Below are positions 39,067 to 50,135 of a DNA stretch of 64,000 bases, piece by piece; within the stretch, counting starts at the first letter, position 1; each line of letters opens with the position of its first letter. The position numbers were made by a program, and so were the translations under genes. The DNA is from Methanobacterium subterraneum (GTDB taxonomy: Archaea; Methanobacteriota; Methanobacteria; Methanobacteriales; Methanobacteriaceae), in contig NZ_CP017768.1 of NCBI RefSeq assembly GCF_002813695.1, positions 496,001 through 560,000 on the forward strand, written 5' to 3'. The notes beneath the pieces were generated by a model. That model saw only the letters and a list, made by a program, of their open reading frames with translations, made no database searches and was not told the DNA's origin.

Positions 39067-39157
39067 TATTTCACCAGTTGATGTGTTCTTTTAATTTTTA
39101 ACAGTTTACCAGTATACATTGCCATATAAATTGATTTTAACCTTTTTATTTCTATTC

Positions 39158-39835
39158 TTAGAATGGTTTGTTTATGATTAGGAGTATTTCAATTAATCTA
39201 ACAATTACCAGTAATGAGCTTAAGTGAATTATAAGCAGAAAGGGAGAACCAGGGGTTCTGAACATTTCTGCTTTAGTGGCATAAAACGGTGCTACACCGG
39301 TTTCACCTGCTACTCCCAGTAAGAGGAGTAAGGATCCAAAGATCATCATGGCAGTGGTAGGTATATTGAGGATTTCCAGTAAACTGATGGTACCAGTTGA
39401 TGCCAGGATCATTGCCGCACCACCAAAGAGGGGTAATACAGCTATCATGGCCACCAAACCATACTGGAAAGCGGCATCCAGGACATCCACCTGTTTCACT
39501 GCAGCCACTATTCCAATGTTAACAATACCAATGAGACACACGAATAGGGTGAAGTTAAACAGATCCCCAGTGATCATGGCACCAGCTGTTGCCAGTCCAC
39601 AGATAATTGCCAGGAATCGTCTGATCTTAAACTCTTTCTTACCCACCTTCACTTCCCTATCTTTAAGGGTGCCGAAACCTGCTTCCACCTGAGTTTCGGT
39701 CCTGCTTATGGCAATGAGAGTAGTGAAGGCCAGTGACCCAGCGAACATGAACAGGTTAAGGGGTGCCAGGTAAAGGACAATATCCCCCAATGGAATGTAG
39801 CCCAGCAACTGTTGACCCAATATGATTATATCCAT
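39158..39835 (-). CDS. ehaH: Energy-converting hydrogenase A subunit H (NuoL/M/N-like)
   Basis: 225 aa, about six membrane helices. A short antiporter-like subunit: [20 protein letters not shown] and [19 protein letters not shown] resemble NuoN/EchA proton channel segments (a conserved Lys in the helix and a Glu). It is the second conserved integral membrane protein of the complex and a likely part of the ion path driving ferredoxin reduction. GGAGT lies upstream of the ATG. Confidence 0.88.
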   Translation of the reverse strand: MDIIILGQQLLGYIPLGDIVLYLAPLNLFMFAGSLAFTTLIAISRTETQVEAGFGTLKDREVKVGKKEFKIRRFLAIICGLATAGAMITGDLFNFTLFVCLIGIVNIGIVAAVKQVDVLDAAFQYGLVAMIAVLPLFGGAAMILASTGTISLLEILNIPTTAMMIFGSLLLLLGVAGETGVAPFYATKAEMFRTPGSPFLLIIHLSSLLVIVRLIEILLIINKPF

Positions 39836-39858
39836 TTTAATAACTCCTTACTACTCCT

Positions 39859-40539
39859 TCACTTCTTATTGAATTCTTCACGGCCCAGAACTCCTATGAG
39901 GCCTGCTTTCAAAGCAACCTTTATGAAAACTCCGAATGCTGCCAGGAACAATGCTAAAAGCCAGTACTGTGGGAAAACAAAGAACAATAGGAATCCTACC
40001 AGCCATAAGCACCATGCAATACCGGACACTCCAGCCACACCTTCCCACATGTCTGATGGAACTCCGCGCACCCTCTGGGAGAGAACGTAAAATAATATAC
40101 CTCCACCAGCAACTGCCCCTCCAGTAAATCCAGTTAGGAATGCTCCGTAAGCTATCAATATTATAGCCATGAAAGTAGGAGCAGTGGTCATCACTTCCAT
40201 GTCCAGTGACACTGGTAAAGGAATTAGCTCTGCGGTTTTACCGGTTTTCCTCATCTCCCTGCTCAGTAATATCTCCGATATGGCCAGTATTTCTGCCAGC
40301 TCCACCACCAGTCCCGGTAGTATCAGGGCTTCTGCCAGGTCAGTTCCTACTGCTGCCACCAGGATCAACATCCCAATACCCACGATATCAGTTAATATAA
40401 GGGCACTTAGATCATTTTTCTGGTAGGCAATGGCCATCAGGGCGATGAGTCCCACAATCAAACCAGTGAATACAGCGGGTATGAATAATGAAACAACTAT
40501 TGGGGATACAACGCTGGGAACCAGTACTGAGGCACTCAT
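39859..40539 (-). CDS. ehaG: Energy-converting hydrogenase A subunit G
   Basis: 226 aa with about six membrane helices ([63 protein letters not shown]...). A membrane-arm subunit of Eha, identified by order. GGAGG eight bases before the ATG; overlaps ehaF by 4 bp. Confidence 0.86.
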   Translation of the reverse strand: MSASVLVPSVVSPIVVSLFIPAVFTGLIVGLIALMAIAYQKNDLSALILTDIVGIGMLILVAAVGTDLAEALILPGLVVELAEILAISEILLSREMRKTGKTAELIPLPVSLDMEVMTTAPTFMAIILIAYGAFLTGFTGGAVAGGGILFYVLSQRVRGVPSDMWEGVAGVSGIAWCLWLVGFLLFFVFPQYWLLALFLAAFGVFIKVALKAGLIGVLGREEFNKK

Positions 40540-41021
40540 TCGTCTTCCCTCCTTTTCATGGTGAAGTTAAGTGCCACCCATGAGGCTATCACAAAGGCCA
40601 TCATAAGTATGCTGGACTCCAGTATGGTGTCAAAACCCCTTGAATAATATAATATTTCATCTATTAATCCACCAGGGGATGAGTAGATGGATGTACCATA
40701 ATAAATGGTGGTATTGCTGACTCCAATGGCAATTGGGGACATATAACCAGTTACCATCCCTGCTTTTTTTGAAAATTCAGGGTACTGTGATTTAACAATC
40801 CCTGGTTCTTTAAGGGGCACACCGCCTCTATCGTAAGGTGCCAGGGGGTCCTGCTCATTGATTTGTAGTTGTGGTGCTGGTCGGGGGTACAGTTGTTCAT
40901 TGTTAAGTCCCATGGGCACCAAAAAACCCGCCAGTAATAAAACTCCGAGTATTATGGAGAAAAATCGAGGGATTCGTTTAGGGGTGGCCAGTGAATTCCA
41001 GAGTCTGCCAATCCTACTCAT
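40536..41021 (-). CDS. ehaF: Energy-converting hydrogenase A subunit F
   Basis: 161 aa. One helix near the N-terminus ([19 protein letters not shown]), an external loop of about 65 residues with [20 protein letters not shown], and a C-terminal helix. It resembles MrpB/E-like accessory membrane subunits in topology only. Overlaps ehaE and ehaG by 4 bp each (ATGA). Confidence 0.85.
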   Translation of the reverse strand: MSRIGRLWNSLATPKRIPRFFSIILGVLLLAGFLVPMGLNNEQLYPRPAPQLQINEQDPLAPYDRGGVPLKEPGIVKSQYPEFSKKAGMVTGYMSPIAIGVSNTTIYYGTSIYSSPGGLIDEILYYSRGFDTILESSILMMAFVIASWVALNFTMKRREDE

Positions 41022-41278
41022 AATTCCGCCCCCACTTCTTCTAACCTAACAATAGCCCTTAAGAGGATCATGGTTATGATAGCTGTGGCTGCAATGAAGG
41101 TTACCAGTGCAATTGTATGATTATAAGTTAAAAATATAAGCGAAACACCCACTGCAGCGATTTCCGTGTTCAATGTTCTTACGATTGGATCTTTGACTCC
41201 AGGGCCAATGGCAGTTGCCAGTCCCCCTAGAATGGTCAATGCCACACCAGTATAGAACCATATGTAAACATCAAGCAA
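41018..41278 (-). CDS. ehaE: Energy-converting hydrogenase A subunit E
   Basis: 86 aa, three membrane helices. A longer frame from an ATG at 41323 would overlap ehaD by 53 bp; the TTG at 41278 is preferred since AGGAGG (41288-41293) lies nine bases upstream and the overlap with ehaD shrinks to 8 bp (TTGCTTGA), like the other junctions here. Assigned by order; membrane arm of Eha. Confidence 0.83.
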   Translation of the reverse strand: MLDVYIWFYTGVALTILGGLATAIGPGVKDPIVRTLNTEIAAVGVSLIFLTYNHTIALVTFIAATAIITMILLRAIVRLEEVGAEL

Positions 41279-41555
41279 GGTTCCCGTCCTCCTGGGATTC
41301 TTGGTTTTTCTTTCTAACTTCATTTATCTTAATAATTCCAATCAGTAAGATAATGGTGGCAATTGGGTCGAAGATAGCCGCGGCCATGGCCACATCCAGG
41401 TACTTGGCGGCTACAATCATTCCTACAAATCCTCCCTGGAGAAGTGCAAACATGATCACCTTGTCCAGTGGTTTGGGGAGGGCAATGATCCCTACAGTGC
41501 CAATTAAGGCCAGGGCTGCTGATATTGTGGTTAAGTTTACAAAGTCAAGGTACAT
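41271..41555 (-). CDS. ehaD: Energy-converting hydrogenase A subunit D
   Basis: 94 aa, three membrane helices ([55 protein letters not shown]), and a charged tail. Topology resembles MrpC-like subunits. GGTG seven bases before the ATG, within the end of ehaC. Confidence 0.85.
   Translation of the reverse strand: MYLDFVNLTTISAALALIGTVGIIALPKPLDKVIMFALLQGGFVGMIVAAKYLDVAMAAAIFDPIATIILLIGIIKINEVRKKNQESQEDGNLA
41288..41293 (-). promoter_or_regulatory. Ribosome binding site that fixes the ehaE TTG start
   Basis: AGGAGG on the minus strand, nine bases before TTG at 41278 and inside the C-terminal coding part of ehaD. Confidence 0.6.
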
Positions 41556-41556
41556 T

Positions 41557-41805
41557 TTATTTCACCATGATCTCTTCTTTCACCCTTCCCAGGGAATATG
41601 CAATAGCATTGGAGCTCAGGGTCGATGTCACAAAGAATGTGATGGCTATTATTGCTCCGAAGGGTGTCTGTATATATAAACCGATAATTGCGGACATACT
41701 AAAGCCGATAACATTAAGATAAAGTAAACGTTCCGATCGGTTTTGTGCCACAAGTGTACGCAGTGCCATGAGCACCACAATTATGCCTAATATTTCGATT
41801 AACAT
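41557..41805 (-). CDS. ehaC: Energy-converting hydrogenase A subunit C
   Basis: 82 aa, two to three membrane helices. It is like MrpF/MrpB-type small subunits in size. Assigned by order in eha. GGTGG lies before the ATG; ehaD starts one base after the stop. Confidence 0.85.
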   Translation of the reverse strand: MLIEILGIIVVLMALRTLVAQNRSERLLYLNVIGFSMSAIIGLYIQTPFGAIIAITFFVTSTLSSNAIAYSLGRVKEEIMVK

Positions 41806-41815
41806 GATTTTCCAC

Positions 41816-42311
41816 CTATGTTAACTTGGTGTGTCTCCCCATCTTATGGGCGATTTTTCCCAGAAGCCGTGAGGCTCCGGGGTGGTAAATGCCCTGTATT
41901 GTAAGGATGGCTATTACCATACCCACAATGAAGTATTCAGTTTTAAAACCAATAAATGAGGTTAAGAATATTATAACAGTGATGCTGAGTGCTCCGGTGG
42001 TTCCTGCATATCCAGGGTCGGCACATAACCGGTTACCGAAGTAAACCAAAACTGCAGCTATTAAACCACCTTCAGGGATTCCTATGGCATAACATCCTAT
42101 TGCAGCCAGTAAAGTTCCGGCTGATGCGTCAGGTGAACATACTATGTTTCCCTGGAAGAATCCTCCTGCCAGGTCTCCTCCCCTCTTCTGCACGGATCTG
42201 CCGATTACATCGGCACCTTTAACTCCAGGTCCTTCTGGAAGCCCCATCCATGTGTCAATGAGAACGAAGTTCACCCAGCAGATAACAGCGGCAATTGCTA
42301 TTCCTAAAATT

Positions 42312-42319
<8 letters not shown>
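41816..42319 (-). CDS. ehaB: Energy-converting hydrogenase A subunit B
   Basis: 167 aa from [17 protein letters not shown]. About four membrane helices, with a Gly/Pro-rich loop ([17 protein letters not shown]) after the first. The start at 42319 follows AGGAGG by nine bases and overlaps the ehaA stop by 8 bp; the longer reading from 42340 contains that site and is rejected. Confidence 0.86.
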
Positions 42320-42634
<315 letters not shown>

Positions 42635-42640
42635 CTTTAT

Positions 42641-42650
42641 GTATATAAAT
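42641..42650 (-). promoter_or_regulatory. Candidate eha operon promoter TATA box
   Basis: ATTTATATAC on the minus strand, preceded by the A-rich AAAAAG of a possible BRE. Its centre is about 29 bp before the ehaA ATG at 42617, so the mRNA may be nearly leaderless. A second strong TATA-like element (TTTATATATA, about 42803-42814) lies farther upstream. Confidence 0.5.
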
Positions 42651-42665
42651 CTTTTTACTTGGCAA

Positions 42666-43125
42666 TTCTTATGCGTTATTACTGACATGGTTCATTGTTT
42701 TTTATGGTTGCAATGGAACTGATGAACCGGATTTAACACATCATTATCTAAATAAAATTATTAAGAAGATTTTAATCTTTTCTAAGTCAATTAATCTCTT
42801 TACTTATATATAAAGTATCTCTGACTTGGCATATATTAAATGTTTTCCATTACACTTTTGTAATCTATTTAGAATGAATTAAAATGATTAAAAATAGTCT
42901 GAGAATTTTAAAAACTTTCCATGGTTTTTTAAAGTGATTAGGGGTAGTTATTGCCCAGATGATTCAAAGATCGTTGATGTTTCTGTGGGTATAAACTGTA
43001 AACAGATAATAATATTCTAATAGGGATATCACCTTTTCGTCCAATAGTTCAATATTCTTCTTTCAACATGTATTACAATCTCACAATGCAACCATTAACC
43101 TTTTTAACCCTACTGGTTATTTTAA
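42666..43125. other. 460-bp intergenic region upstream of eha
   Basis: AT-rich, no open frame with a plausible ribosome binding site on either strand. It holds the distal TATA-like element (about 42803-42814, minus strand) and T-rich stretches. A regulatory leader or small RNA is possible, but I see no stable structure by eye. Confidence 0.4.
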
Positions 43126-44745
43126 TCAGTTCCCCTCATGATAATCTCCCTCAGTATTGATTTCCCATAAATTATTCTTGGAAGTGATTCCATCAATTAT
43201 ATTTTTAACTGCGGCCATGGCAGTTAACATGGAATGATCCATGTTGTTGTAACGGTGCATACCGTTTCTTCCAATCAAAAAAAGATTCTTAAACTGGTCA
43301 GTAAATTCTCTGATTAGATTAAACTGAGGATACATTCCAAAGTAAGCTGGATAAGTTTTTTTCATTTTGATAACCACCCCATCTTTAACATCTTCTGGGT
43401 TAATTATACCTATTTCTGACAGTTCATCAATGGCAAATTTCTGGAAATCCTTTTCAGTCATAGCCCATAACTTGTCACCTTCATTACAGAAATATTCCAG
43501 ACCAATCCATACATTTCTTGGATCATGTGCCAAGTAAGGACTCCAGTTATTGAATATTTGAAGCCGGCCAATTTTCACATCCCTTTCCTGAATGTAGATC
43601 CAGTTATCTGGAACAATATCGTTAACAGTGATGGTGTTGGTTTCATTCTTAAGTTTTAATTTATCCATCAAAAGTCCAACCGTTATAAAATCACGGTACA
43701 TGAGGCCGTTAGACACGTTAAGAACATTATTTGGTACTTTACACTTAAATGAATTAATCAAATCCTTTACTGGCATGGTGGAGATGAAATAATCAGCAGT
43801 TTCCTCATGAATGGTTCCGGTGGATTTATCAATCACAGTGACTCGGGATATGCTATCGTCATGAGGAGTTATACCACACACTCGGTGATTGATGTGTATT
43901 TCACAACCATTTTCTTCTATAATACGAGCAACTTCCTCCCATAACTGCCCCGGCCCGTATTTGGGATACATGAATTCTTTAATTAAACTGGTTTCCACAT
44001 TTTCCTGGTATATGGATGAATCCCTGGATAGATTCTTTTTCAGCGCATGGGCAATAGTTTTATAAATCGAAAGTCCCTTTATTCGTTGTGATCCCCATTC
44101 TGCAGTGATTTCACTGCAGGGAACACCCCACACCTTTTCAGTGTAATCCTTAAAGAAGGTATGGTAAAGTTCACGGCCAAATCGGTTGATGAAAAAGTCC
44201 TGGAGGGATTTTTCAGGTTTTATTTGGTGAACTGATGTTTTAAGGTAACTTAAACCAATATTAACAGTTCTCAAGATCCCCAAATTGAAGAAGGTGTTGA
44301 AATTCAATGATACTGGGTAATCAAAAAATTTTCTAAGGAAGAAAATCCGGGATAATCTACTGCGTTTAAGCATTACTGCATCTGTTTTTTCAGGGTCTGG
44401 TGATAAATAAGTTACAGTTTTCCCAGATTTTATTTTTCTTTTATTGTATTCCGAGTTAAAGGGTATTTTTCTCCCCAGAAGCCGATCATCACTTGCTGGG
44501 GCTCCCTGAAGAGGTAAAATGTTGGTCCACCATTCCATAATAATCTGTGACTTTGAGAAAAACCGGTGTCCACCAATATCGATGCGGTTACCCTTGTAAT
44601 TAATTGTCTTTGATATGCCACCCACTGCATCAGTTGATTCATATATAACTGGTTTGATATCAGTTTTATCAAGTAATTCATAGGCAGCGGTTAATCCGGC
44701 AGGGCCTGCACCAATAATAATTGCCTTCTTTGGAGTTTCAGTCAT
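43126..44745 (-). CDS. FAD-dependent oxidoreductase of the UDP-galactopyranose mutase / protoporphyrinogen oxidase-like type
   Basis: 539 aa. The N-terminal dinucleotide motif [16 protein letters not shown] (~10-25), the GG doublet-containing IDIGGHRFF (~56-64) and the C-terminal [21 protein letters not shown] (~490) are typical of the FAD-dependent amine oxidase/UGM-like superfamily found in surface polysaccharide loci. Substrate is unknown; a sugar-nucleotide or lipid-linked sugar is suggested by neighbours (GtrA, SDR enzymes, glycosyltransferases). Soluble or peripheral membrane protein. It is the last gene of the minus-strand surface island; its 3' end faces the eha leader. Confidence 0.8.
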   Translation of the reverse strand: MTETPKKAIIIGAGPAGLTAAYELLDKTDIKPVIYESTDAVGGISKTINYKGNRIDIGGHRFFSKSQIIMEWWTNILPLQGAPASDDRLLGRKIPFNSEYNKRKIKSGKTVTYLSPDPEKTDAVMLKRSRLSRIFFLRKFFDYPVSLNFNTFFNLGILRTVNIGLSYLKTSVHQIKPEKSLQDFFINRFGRELYHTFFKDYTEKVWGVPCSEITAEWGSQRIKGLSIYKTIAHALKKNLSRDSSIYQENVETSLIKEFMYPKYGPGQLWEEVARIIEENGCEIHINHRVCGITPHDDSISRVTVIDKSTGTIHEETADYFISTMPVKDLINSFKCKVPNNVLNVSNGLMYRDFITVGLLMDKLKLKNETNTITVNDIVPDNWIYIQERDVKIGRLQIFNNWSPYLAHDPRNVWIGLEYFCNEGDKLWAMTEKDFQKFAIDELSEIGIINPEDVKDGVVIKMKKTYPAYFGMYPQFNLIREFTDQFKNLFLIGRNGMHRYNNMDHSMLTAMAAVKNIIDGITSKNNLWEINTEGDYHEGN

Positions 44746-44910
44746 GATTTCCCGTTAATACAGTTATAACAGTATGAAGTAGATTGTAAATAGTTAATAT
44801 TTCAATAGAATAATGTCAAGTTATTAATTAGGTTTTGACAATTAATATCAATTTTTACCTTTAATATTATTTTCATTATTTAAATAGGATGTTTTTTAAA
44901 TATGGAATTT

Positions 44911-45342
44911 CTACTTGAATAAAACGAATTTTCTGGCGAAGAAATTCCAAAATAGAATGATCACAGCAGCCATAATTTTGGAAAGAAGGTAATATATTTG
45001 CAAATTTTCGGTGAAAAACCATATAAACAATTCGTTTAAGAGAATACCCACAATTCCAATGAGAGCGAAAACTCCAAACTCTAGTTTCCGATTACTCATG
45101 GTTCTTCTGTTGAAAACCCAGTTTATACTCAGCATGTAATTGGTTATTAATCCAAGAACGAATGCTATTGCTGCTGAAGCCAGGTAATAAATTCCAAAAA
45201 AATCAGTCAGGATGAAGAGTGATGAAAAATCAATAATAAACGCAGCTCCGCCTGTGAAAATGTATCTGAAGAGTTGTATCTGTGTTTTGTCAGTCTGATC
45301 AGTTACTAGTTTTTTCTTCAAATTTTTCATACAGATTTTCAA
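44911..45342 (-). CDS. GtrA family membrane protein
   Basis: 143 aa with four membrane helices: [79 protein letters not shown]. The N-terminal Asp in a helix and the W-N-F-x-x-R-K end are GtrA signatures. GtrA-like proteins help move polyprenyl-linked sugars over the membrane. It starts at TTG, six bases after AGGAG-ATCACC; the ATG five codons on is badly spaced. Lies between the FAD enzyme and an SDR gene. Confidence 0.85.
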   Translation of the reverse strand: MKICMKNLKKKLVTDQTDKTQIQLFRYIFTGGAAFIIDFSSLFILTDFFGIYYLASAAIAFVLGLITNYMLSINWVFNRRTMSNRKLEFGVFALIGIVGILLNELFIWFFTENLQIYYLLSKIMAAVIILFWNFFARKFVLFK

Positions 45343-45477
45343 GGTGATCTCCTGATCCAGTTCAACATTTCGTTACCTGAATCATATAATAAATGAAAAA
45401 AATTGTATATTTTTTTAAATAAATATGATATCTTTTAAATAAGTAGGATATCAAAAAAAAATAGGATAATTAAGGGT

Positions 45478-46710
45478 TTAAGCGCTTCTATTTTCCTTTT
45501 TAAGGAAATAGTTAAGCTGATCCTTTATTATATCATTGAGGGTGTAATCTATTTTGCTGCCTATAGACTGAATCTTCTTGGTGTCAGCAAATAGGATTGG
45601 CACCTCAGCAGGGCGGAAACGGTCTGGGTTGAACTCAATGGTAACATCGCCATGGGTTGTGTTAACCTTAATTCCTTTATCTTCCAGGGTGTACTCCAGT
45701 TGCCCCTCTAAAATTAACTGGTCAACCTTAGTTTTAGGGAATTTAACTCCATAAATGGAACTGTTATCCATCTCATTAGGATCCTGAATCTGTTTGTCTC
45801 CCTTAAAGGTTTCGATCCGGTTCACATCCCATCCAGCTTCTTCCAAACCCAGCAATATGTAGCTCAACACAGAGTTAGTCCTCATGGAACCCTGATTGTA
45901 AACTTCCCCTGCCTGTCCTTTTTCAGCTAGTAAGAGATATCCCTGAACTATGTCTTTAACATGGGACCAGTCACGGAGGGAGTTAAGGTTTCCAATGACA
46001 ATACGGTCAGATTCACCGGATTTGAGTTTCATGATCTGGTTGGTAACCACTGAGGTCACGAACATTATACCTCTTCCAGCTCCTTCGTGGTTGAAGGCAC
46101 GTGAAACCACAGTATCCAGACCATAAGAGTGGTAATAGTTCCTCATGAGGTAATCACCATAAACTTTGGAGACAGCATAAGGTGACATTGGCCTCAGGGG
46201 GTTGGTTTCTGTTATAGGTACCTCTGGAATTACCTCTGGTTCGGGGAAAATAGTTCCGTAGTCTTTTTTTGCTTTCTCATACTGTTCCTGGGACGATAGG
46301 ACAAGCCCGTATTCTTCACTGGAACCAGCAAAGACTATTTTCGTGTCTGAATCTTTTATTCGCACTGCTTCCAGGAGGTTGCTAGTTCCAATACAGTTAA
46401 TGTTCTGGGTTTCCTGGGAGTTGTCAAATGATCGTTCAACAAATGACTGGGCTGCCAAGTGGAAGATGTAATCAGGCTGGGAATGATCAAGGGCATTAGT
46501 TAATGAGGTTATGTCAATAAGATCTCCTTCAATTAGATTTACTTCATTACTAATTCTCCGATCAATAATGTTTTTAGCAGTTGTACCATCAGCTCTTCTC
46601 CGGATCAACCCATAAACGTTAGCCTCACGGCTTACAAGTTCTTTAGCTAAATAAGAACCTGCAAATCCACCTATACCAGTTATGAGAACATTTTTATCTT
46701 TCCAATTCAT
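45478..46710 (-). CDS. SDR sugar-nucleotide dehydratase/epimerase (GDP-mannose 4,6-dehydratase-like)
   Basis: 410 aa. NAD(P)-binding GIGGFAGSYLAKEL (~12-25), HLAAQSFVERSFD (~83-95), catalytic SSEEYG (~129) and YAVSKVYGDY (Tyr-x3-Lys, ~177-186) are as in GDP-mannose 4,6-dehydratases. It carries about 70 extra residues near the C-terminus (DPNEMDNSSIYGVKFPKT ... HGDVTIEFNPDRFRP), longer than the roughly 330-aa standard form. Likely produces a 4-keto-6-deoxy sugar for surface glycans; exact substrate not determined. Part of the island with GtrA and GT-C genes. Confidence 0.83.
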   Translation of the reverse strand: MNWKDKNVLITGIGGFAGSYLAKELVSREANVYGLIRRRADGTTAKNIIDRRISNEVNLIEGDLIDITSLTNALDHSQPDYIFHLAAQSFVERSFDNSQETQNINCIGTSNLLEAVRIKDSDTKIVFAGSSEEYGLVLSSQEQYEKAKKDYGTIFPEPEVIPEVPITETNPLRPMSPYAVSKVYGDYLMRNYYHSYGLDTVVSRAFNHEGAGRGIMFVTSVVTNQIMKLKSGESDRIVIGNLNSLRDWSHVKDIVQGYLLLAEKGQAGEVYNQGSMRTNSVLSYILLGLEEAGWDVNRIETFKGDKQIQDPNEMDNSSIYGVKFPKTKVDQLILEGQLEYTLEDKGIKVNTTHGDVTIEFNPDRFRPAEVPILFADTKKIQSIGSKIDYTLNDIIKDQLNYFLKKENRSA

Positions 46711-46838
46711 ATTAATACCTCTTGTAATGTTGATCTTGTTAAATTAAAAATTCATATACCACTATTAAATTAATCGAAGTATAAATTATTTTTTAGGATT
46801 ATTAGTTATTTTAGGCAGAATATTTTTATAAAATATTA

Positions 46839-48551
46839 TTATGGTGTTATTTTCTCATATATTGCCACCACTCCGAATTCCTTTATTATACGATAACTTT
46901 TAAGAGTTGGATGGGATTTATTTGAATCAAAATAATAGTAAACCCCATTTTCTTGCAGATAATCAGCGAATTCATCGGTATTGTTGTAATATTTTAGATA
47001 TGCTCCGGTGGTTTCTTTATGAAGATACCAGGTGACTGCATTGGGATAATCAGAACCGATTATTTTATTGTAGTAGTTTGGATCATAGCCTTTAATCCAT
47101 TGACTTGCATCTTCAATGTCCAATGTAAAAGTTTTCTGTGGTGTGTGGCCTATATAGGTAACTGTGGTAACTGATAAACATATTAAAGCAATAGCCATAT
47201 AAACCAGCCCTGACTTAGATTTTAAACCATTAATTCTAGGTTTTAGTTCATTAATGAATTGGCTTAAACCTAAAACTATGAAATAGGTGAAAGCAGGGGC
47301 CATGGTAATAAAATATCTATCCACTTTAAATGGTAAAATACCATGGAATAAAAAATAGGCACCAAACCATGATAGAAACATCAAATCCAGAGCTAATTTG
47401 TTATCAATCTCAAATCTTTCCCTGGCCATAAATCTATATGAAAGATACACCAGGGCCAATAAGAAAATTTCACTCAGAATTAGGGATTTATTATAGAAAC
47501 TGAGGACCAAACCAATGAAGAGGACTAAAATTATGGTTATTTTTCCTAAATTAATAATGTTTACCTGTGAAATATTTTTTTCTTTTCCAGTGCTTAAAAA
47601 CCGGTAAATATAAGAAAAAATCCCAATTACACTTATCATGGTAATGATATATGCTAATACTGAAGGAATTCCTTCGGAAGGATTTAGTAACTGGCGATAT
47701 GTGCCCTGGATTGGTCCTAAAGAAATATAATTCAATGAATTCTGAAGATAAAATAAGAAGTTAGAATTGTAAGCAACATCTTCCACACCGGAGGATGAGG
47801 ATGTTACAATATCGAAGAAAAGTCCGAACAGAGCACTGGTATCCAGCTGCAGAATAAAGAACGTGAAAATGGTTAATAATACCCCAAATTCTATAGCGAT
47901 TCCAAAAATCACCTTTTTTATTTGGGGAATATTTTTAACTTGGTTAAAATTGGCTAAAATATAGAAGATCATGGGAAGGACTATCAAACCTGCAGTGTAC
48001 CTGGTGAGTATGGAAATAACCAGGAGCGGCAGGACCAAATATAAAAATTTTGAATCCTTTTTTAAACCAATTACCATGAAATAAAGTGCCCAAATTGAAA
48101 AAACAACTCCTGGAAGATCTATTCCTCCACTTACAGCCCAGGCCATGACCACTGGTAAAGAAATAAAAATTAAACTACCAGTTAAACTTTTGGTAGAATC
48201 GAATCGTTCATTTAAAAGTAAATATAATCCTATAATGCCTAAAATAAATATTAAACCACTTAAAATGAAGATTACATCAACAGATACATATCCCATTCTA
48301 AAAAAAAGAGAGGTTAATAGGGGAATCAGAGGTGGTAGATGATTAACAACACCGCTACTTCCCATATTTGCAAAATGAAAGGCATTGTTCAGATAGTTGA
48401 AAACATCCCAGTAGGGGACACCTATTTTAATTTGAATCATTAGAAGATAAGCAACCAACACAACAGTGATTGAGATAAGTATAACCAGAGGTTTGTTTAA
48501 CATTTCCCTTAACTTATCAAAAATAGAAATATTATTTTTTTCCTGATCCAA
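46839..48551 (-). CDS. GT-C fold glycosyltransferase (family 39-like)
   Basis: 570 aa with about a dozen membrane helices. The first external loop contains GVPYWDVFNYLN (~48), the acidic motif typical of GT39/ArnT/Dol-P-Man-dependent transferases, and HLPPLIPLLTSLFF follows. The soluble C-terminal part after ~470 includes DASQWIKGYDPNYYNKIIGSDYP. It uses a polyprenyl-phosphate sugar on the outer face of the membrane to modify surface glycans or glycoproteins. Donor and acceptor unknown. Flanked by SDR sugar-nucleotide genes on both sides. Confidence 0.78.
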   Translation of the reverse strand: MDQEKNNISIFDKLREMLNKPLVILISITVVLVAYLLMIQIKIGVPYWDVFNYLNNAFHFANMGSSGVVNHLPPLIPLLTSLFFRMGYVSVDVIFILSGLIFILGIIGLYLLLNERFDSTKSLTGSLIFISLPVVMAWAVSGGIDLPGVVFSIWALYFMVIGLKKDSKFLYLVLPLLVISILTRYTAGLIVLPMIFYILANFNQVKNIPQIKKVIFGIAIEFGVLLTIFTFFILQLDTSALFGLFFDIVTSSSSGVEDVAYNSNFLFYLQNSLNYISLGPIQGTYRQLLNPSEGIPSVLAYIITMISVIGIFSYIYRFLSTGKEKNISQVNIINLGKITIILVLFIGLVLSFYNKSLILSEIFLLALVYLSYRFMARERFEIDNKLALDLMFLSWFGAYFLFHGILPFKVDRYFITMAPAFTYFIVLGLSQFINELKPRINGLKSKSGLVYMAIALICLSVTTVTYIGHTPQKTFTLDIEDASQWIKGYDPNYYNKIIGSDYPNAVTWYLHKETTGAYLKYYNNTDEFADYLQENGVYYYFDSNKSHPTLKSYRIIKEFGVVAIYEKITP

Positions 48552-48578
48552 TGTACCACCAAATATTTACAAAGTTTA

Positions 48579-49520
48579 TTATTCTTTAAATTCTTGATTT
48601 TCAACAAACCAATGGACAGTCTCGCTCAGTTCATCAGGAAAATTGATGGATGGTTTGAAATTTAATAATTCCGACTTGGAAATATCAGCTAAAGAATGTT
48701 TTACATCACCAGGCCGAGGTTCATCGTAAATCGGATCCATATCTTCCCCTAGTGTTTGGTTAATTACAGGAACAAGCTGATTGATAGTTGTCTTTTTTCC
48801 TGTTGCTATATTATACGCTCCTGTATGATTTGACTGGCATGCTCTTAAATTAGCTTCCACAATGTGCTTAACATATATAAAGTCCCTACTTTGTTCACCA
48901 TCACCAAAAATAACTGGTCTTTCTCCATTTAAGATGCTACTAATAAAGTGTGGAATTACAGAGGCATACTGTGAATTGGGATCCTGCCTGGGGCCAAAAA
49001 CATTGAAATATCTGAGGGAAATAGTGGATAATTTATAAATATCAGTAAATAACTGGCAGTACATTTCCCCCACAGCTTTACTAAGGGCATATGGTGAAAC
49101 TGGTTTAAGGAGAGTCTTTTCAGATAATGGTAAGTTAGTGTTATCACCATAAACAGCTGCTGATGATGCAAAAACCACCTTTCTAACGCCACAGTCACGA
49201 GCAGCTAGAAGAACGTTTAGAGTACCAGTTATATTAATTAAATTACATTTAATAGGATCGGCCACACTGGCTGGAACACTGGCCATTGCTGCATGGTGGA
49301 AAACATAGTCGCAACCTTCAAAGGAGTTTACCAAGTCAATTTCTGTTATATCCCCCAGATCAAGACTAATTTTATCAAATTCAAGGTGTTTGATATTTTT
49401 TATACTGCCGGTGGTTTCATTGTCTACAATCACCACTTCATTATCTTGACAGAGTCTCTCCACCAGGTGGGATCCTATAAATCCAAGACCCCCAGTAACT
49501 GCTACTTTTTTATTTTTCAT
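48579..49520 (-). CDS. NAD-dependent UDP-hexose 4-epimerase-like protein
   Basis: 313 aa. [14 protein letters not shown] (~10-23) binds [19 protein letters not shown] (~75), SSAAVYGD (~119-126) and [12 protein letters not shown] (catalytic Tyr-x3-Lys, ~144-155) define an extended SDR of the GalE/WbpP epimerase type; [12 protein letters not shown] (~170) fits UDP-GlcNAc/GalNAc-4-epimerases. Pseudomurein uses GalNAc-type sugars, so a role in making them or another surface hexose is plausible. Gene lies 27 bp upstream of the GT-C gene (same strand). Confidence 0.87.
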   Translation of the reverse strand: MKNKKVAVTGGLGFIGSHLVERLCQDNEVVIVDNETTGSIKNIKHLEFDKISLDLGDITEIDLVNSFEGCDYVFHHAAMASVPASVADPIKCNLINITGTLNVLLAARDCGVRKVVFASSAAVYGDNTNLPLSEKTLLKPVSPYALSKAVGEMYCQLFTDIYKLSTISLRYFNVFGPRQDPNSQYASVIPHFISSILNGERPVIFGDGEQSRDFIYVKHIVEANLRACQSNHTGAYNIATGKKTTINQLVPVINQTLGEDMDPIYDEPRPGDVKHSLADISKSELLNFKPSINFPDELSETVHWFVENQEFKE

Positions 49521-49551
49521 AATAATCCTCTATAATATAACTTAATCTTAT

Positions 49552-49971
49552 TTATTTTACGTTAACCAGAATGAAAAGTGATCTGTAAACATTTTCTGTG
49601 TCCGGCAATTTATATAAATCAAATTGGAATTTATATTGGCCTGTTTCAGCTTTGAACTCAAAGGGCATACTCTTATTTTGGTTGTTTTCCAGGGTAAAAC
49701 TTTCTTCTTTTAAAGTTTCATTGTTTTTAGTTATTTTTAGCAAGTAACTGGTGTTAGAATATTCATGACTGACAATGCCCACAGTAAGCTTTCCAGTTTC
49801 GCCAGTGGTTAAATTGGTAGGATAATTACCAGCAGTTCCATCTGCACCTAATAAATAGAATTCTGTGAAATTATCAACTTCATAAGGGGTAGAACTAATG
49901 TAAAATATTCCAATGACACCAATAATCAGGAAAATTCCAATGATTATGGAAAGAGTTCGGTCAACATTCAT
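49552..49971 (-). CDS. DUF1616-like membrane-anchored extracytoplasmic protein
   Basis: 139 aa. One N-terminal helix (LSIIIGIFLIIGVIGIFYI) anchors a beta-sandwich ectodomain of about 110 residues: FTEFYLLGADGTAGNYPTNL and the GETGKLTVGIVSHEY segment are characteristic of the DUF1616 C-terminal part. Function unknown; such proteins are common next to archaeal glycosyltransferases and may bind or orient glycans. It is 31 bp upstream of the epimerase gene and probably in its operon. Confidence 0.72.
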   Translation of the reverse strand: MNVDRTLSIIIGIFLIIGVIGIFYISSTPYEVDNFTEFYLLGADGTAGNYPTNLTTGETGKLTVGIVSHEYSNTSYLLKITKNNETLKEESFTLENNQNKSMPFEFKAETGQYKFQFDLYKLPDTENVYRSLFILVNVK

Positions 49972-50135
49972 GATATACCTCCCATCGATTACTCTTTCAA
50001 ATGATTTTAAATATTATTTTAGATTATAGATTTTGGAAATGTAGATTGGATTATATTACATAAGAATATTCAATTATAAAAAAGTAGGTAAATATTGGTT
50101 TTTTAAGTGGGGTTAAACCAATATTTTCAGGATGT

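Noticed and set aside
41018..41323. Longer ehaE from ATG 41323
   Set aside because: It would overlap ehaD by 53 bp and contain the AGGAGG site serving the TTG start.
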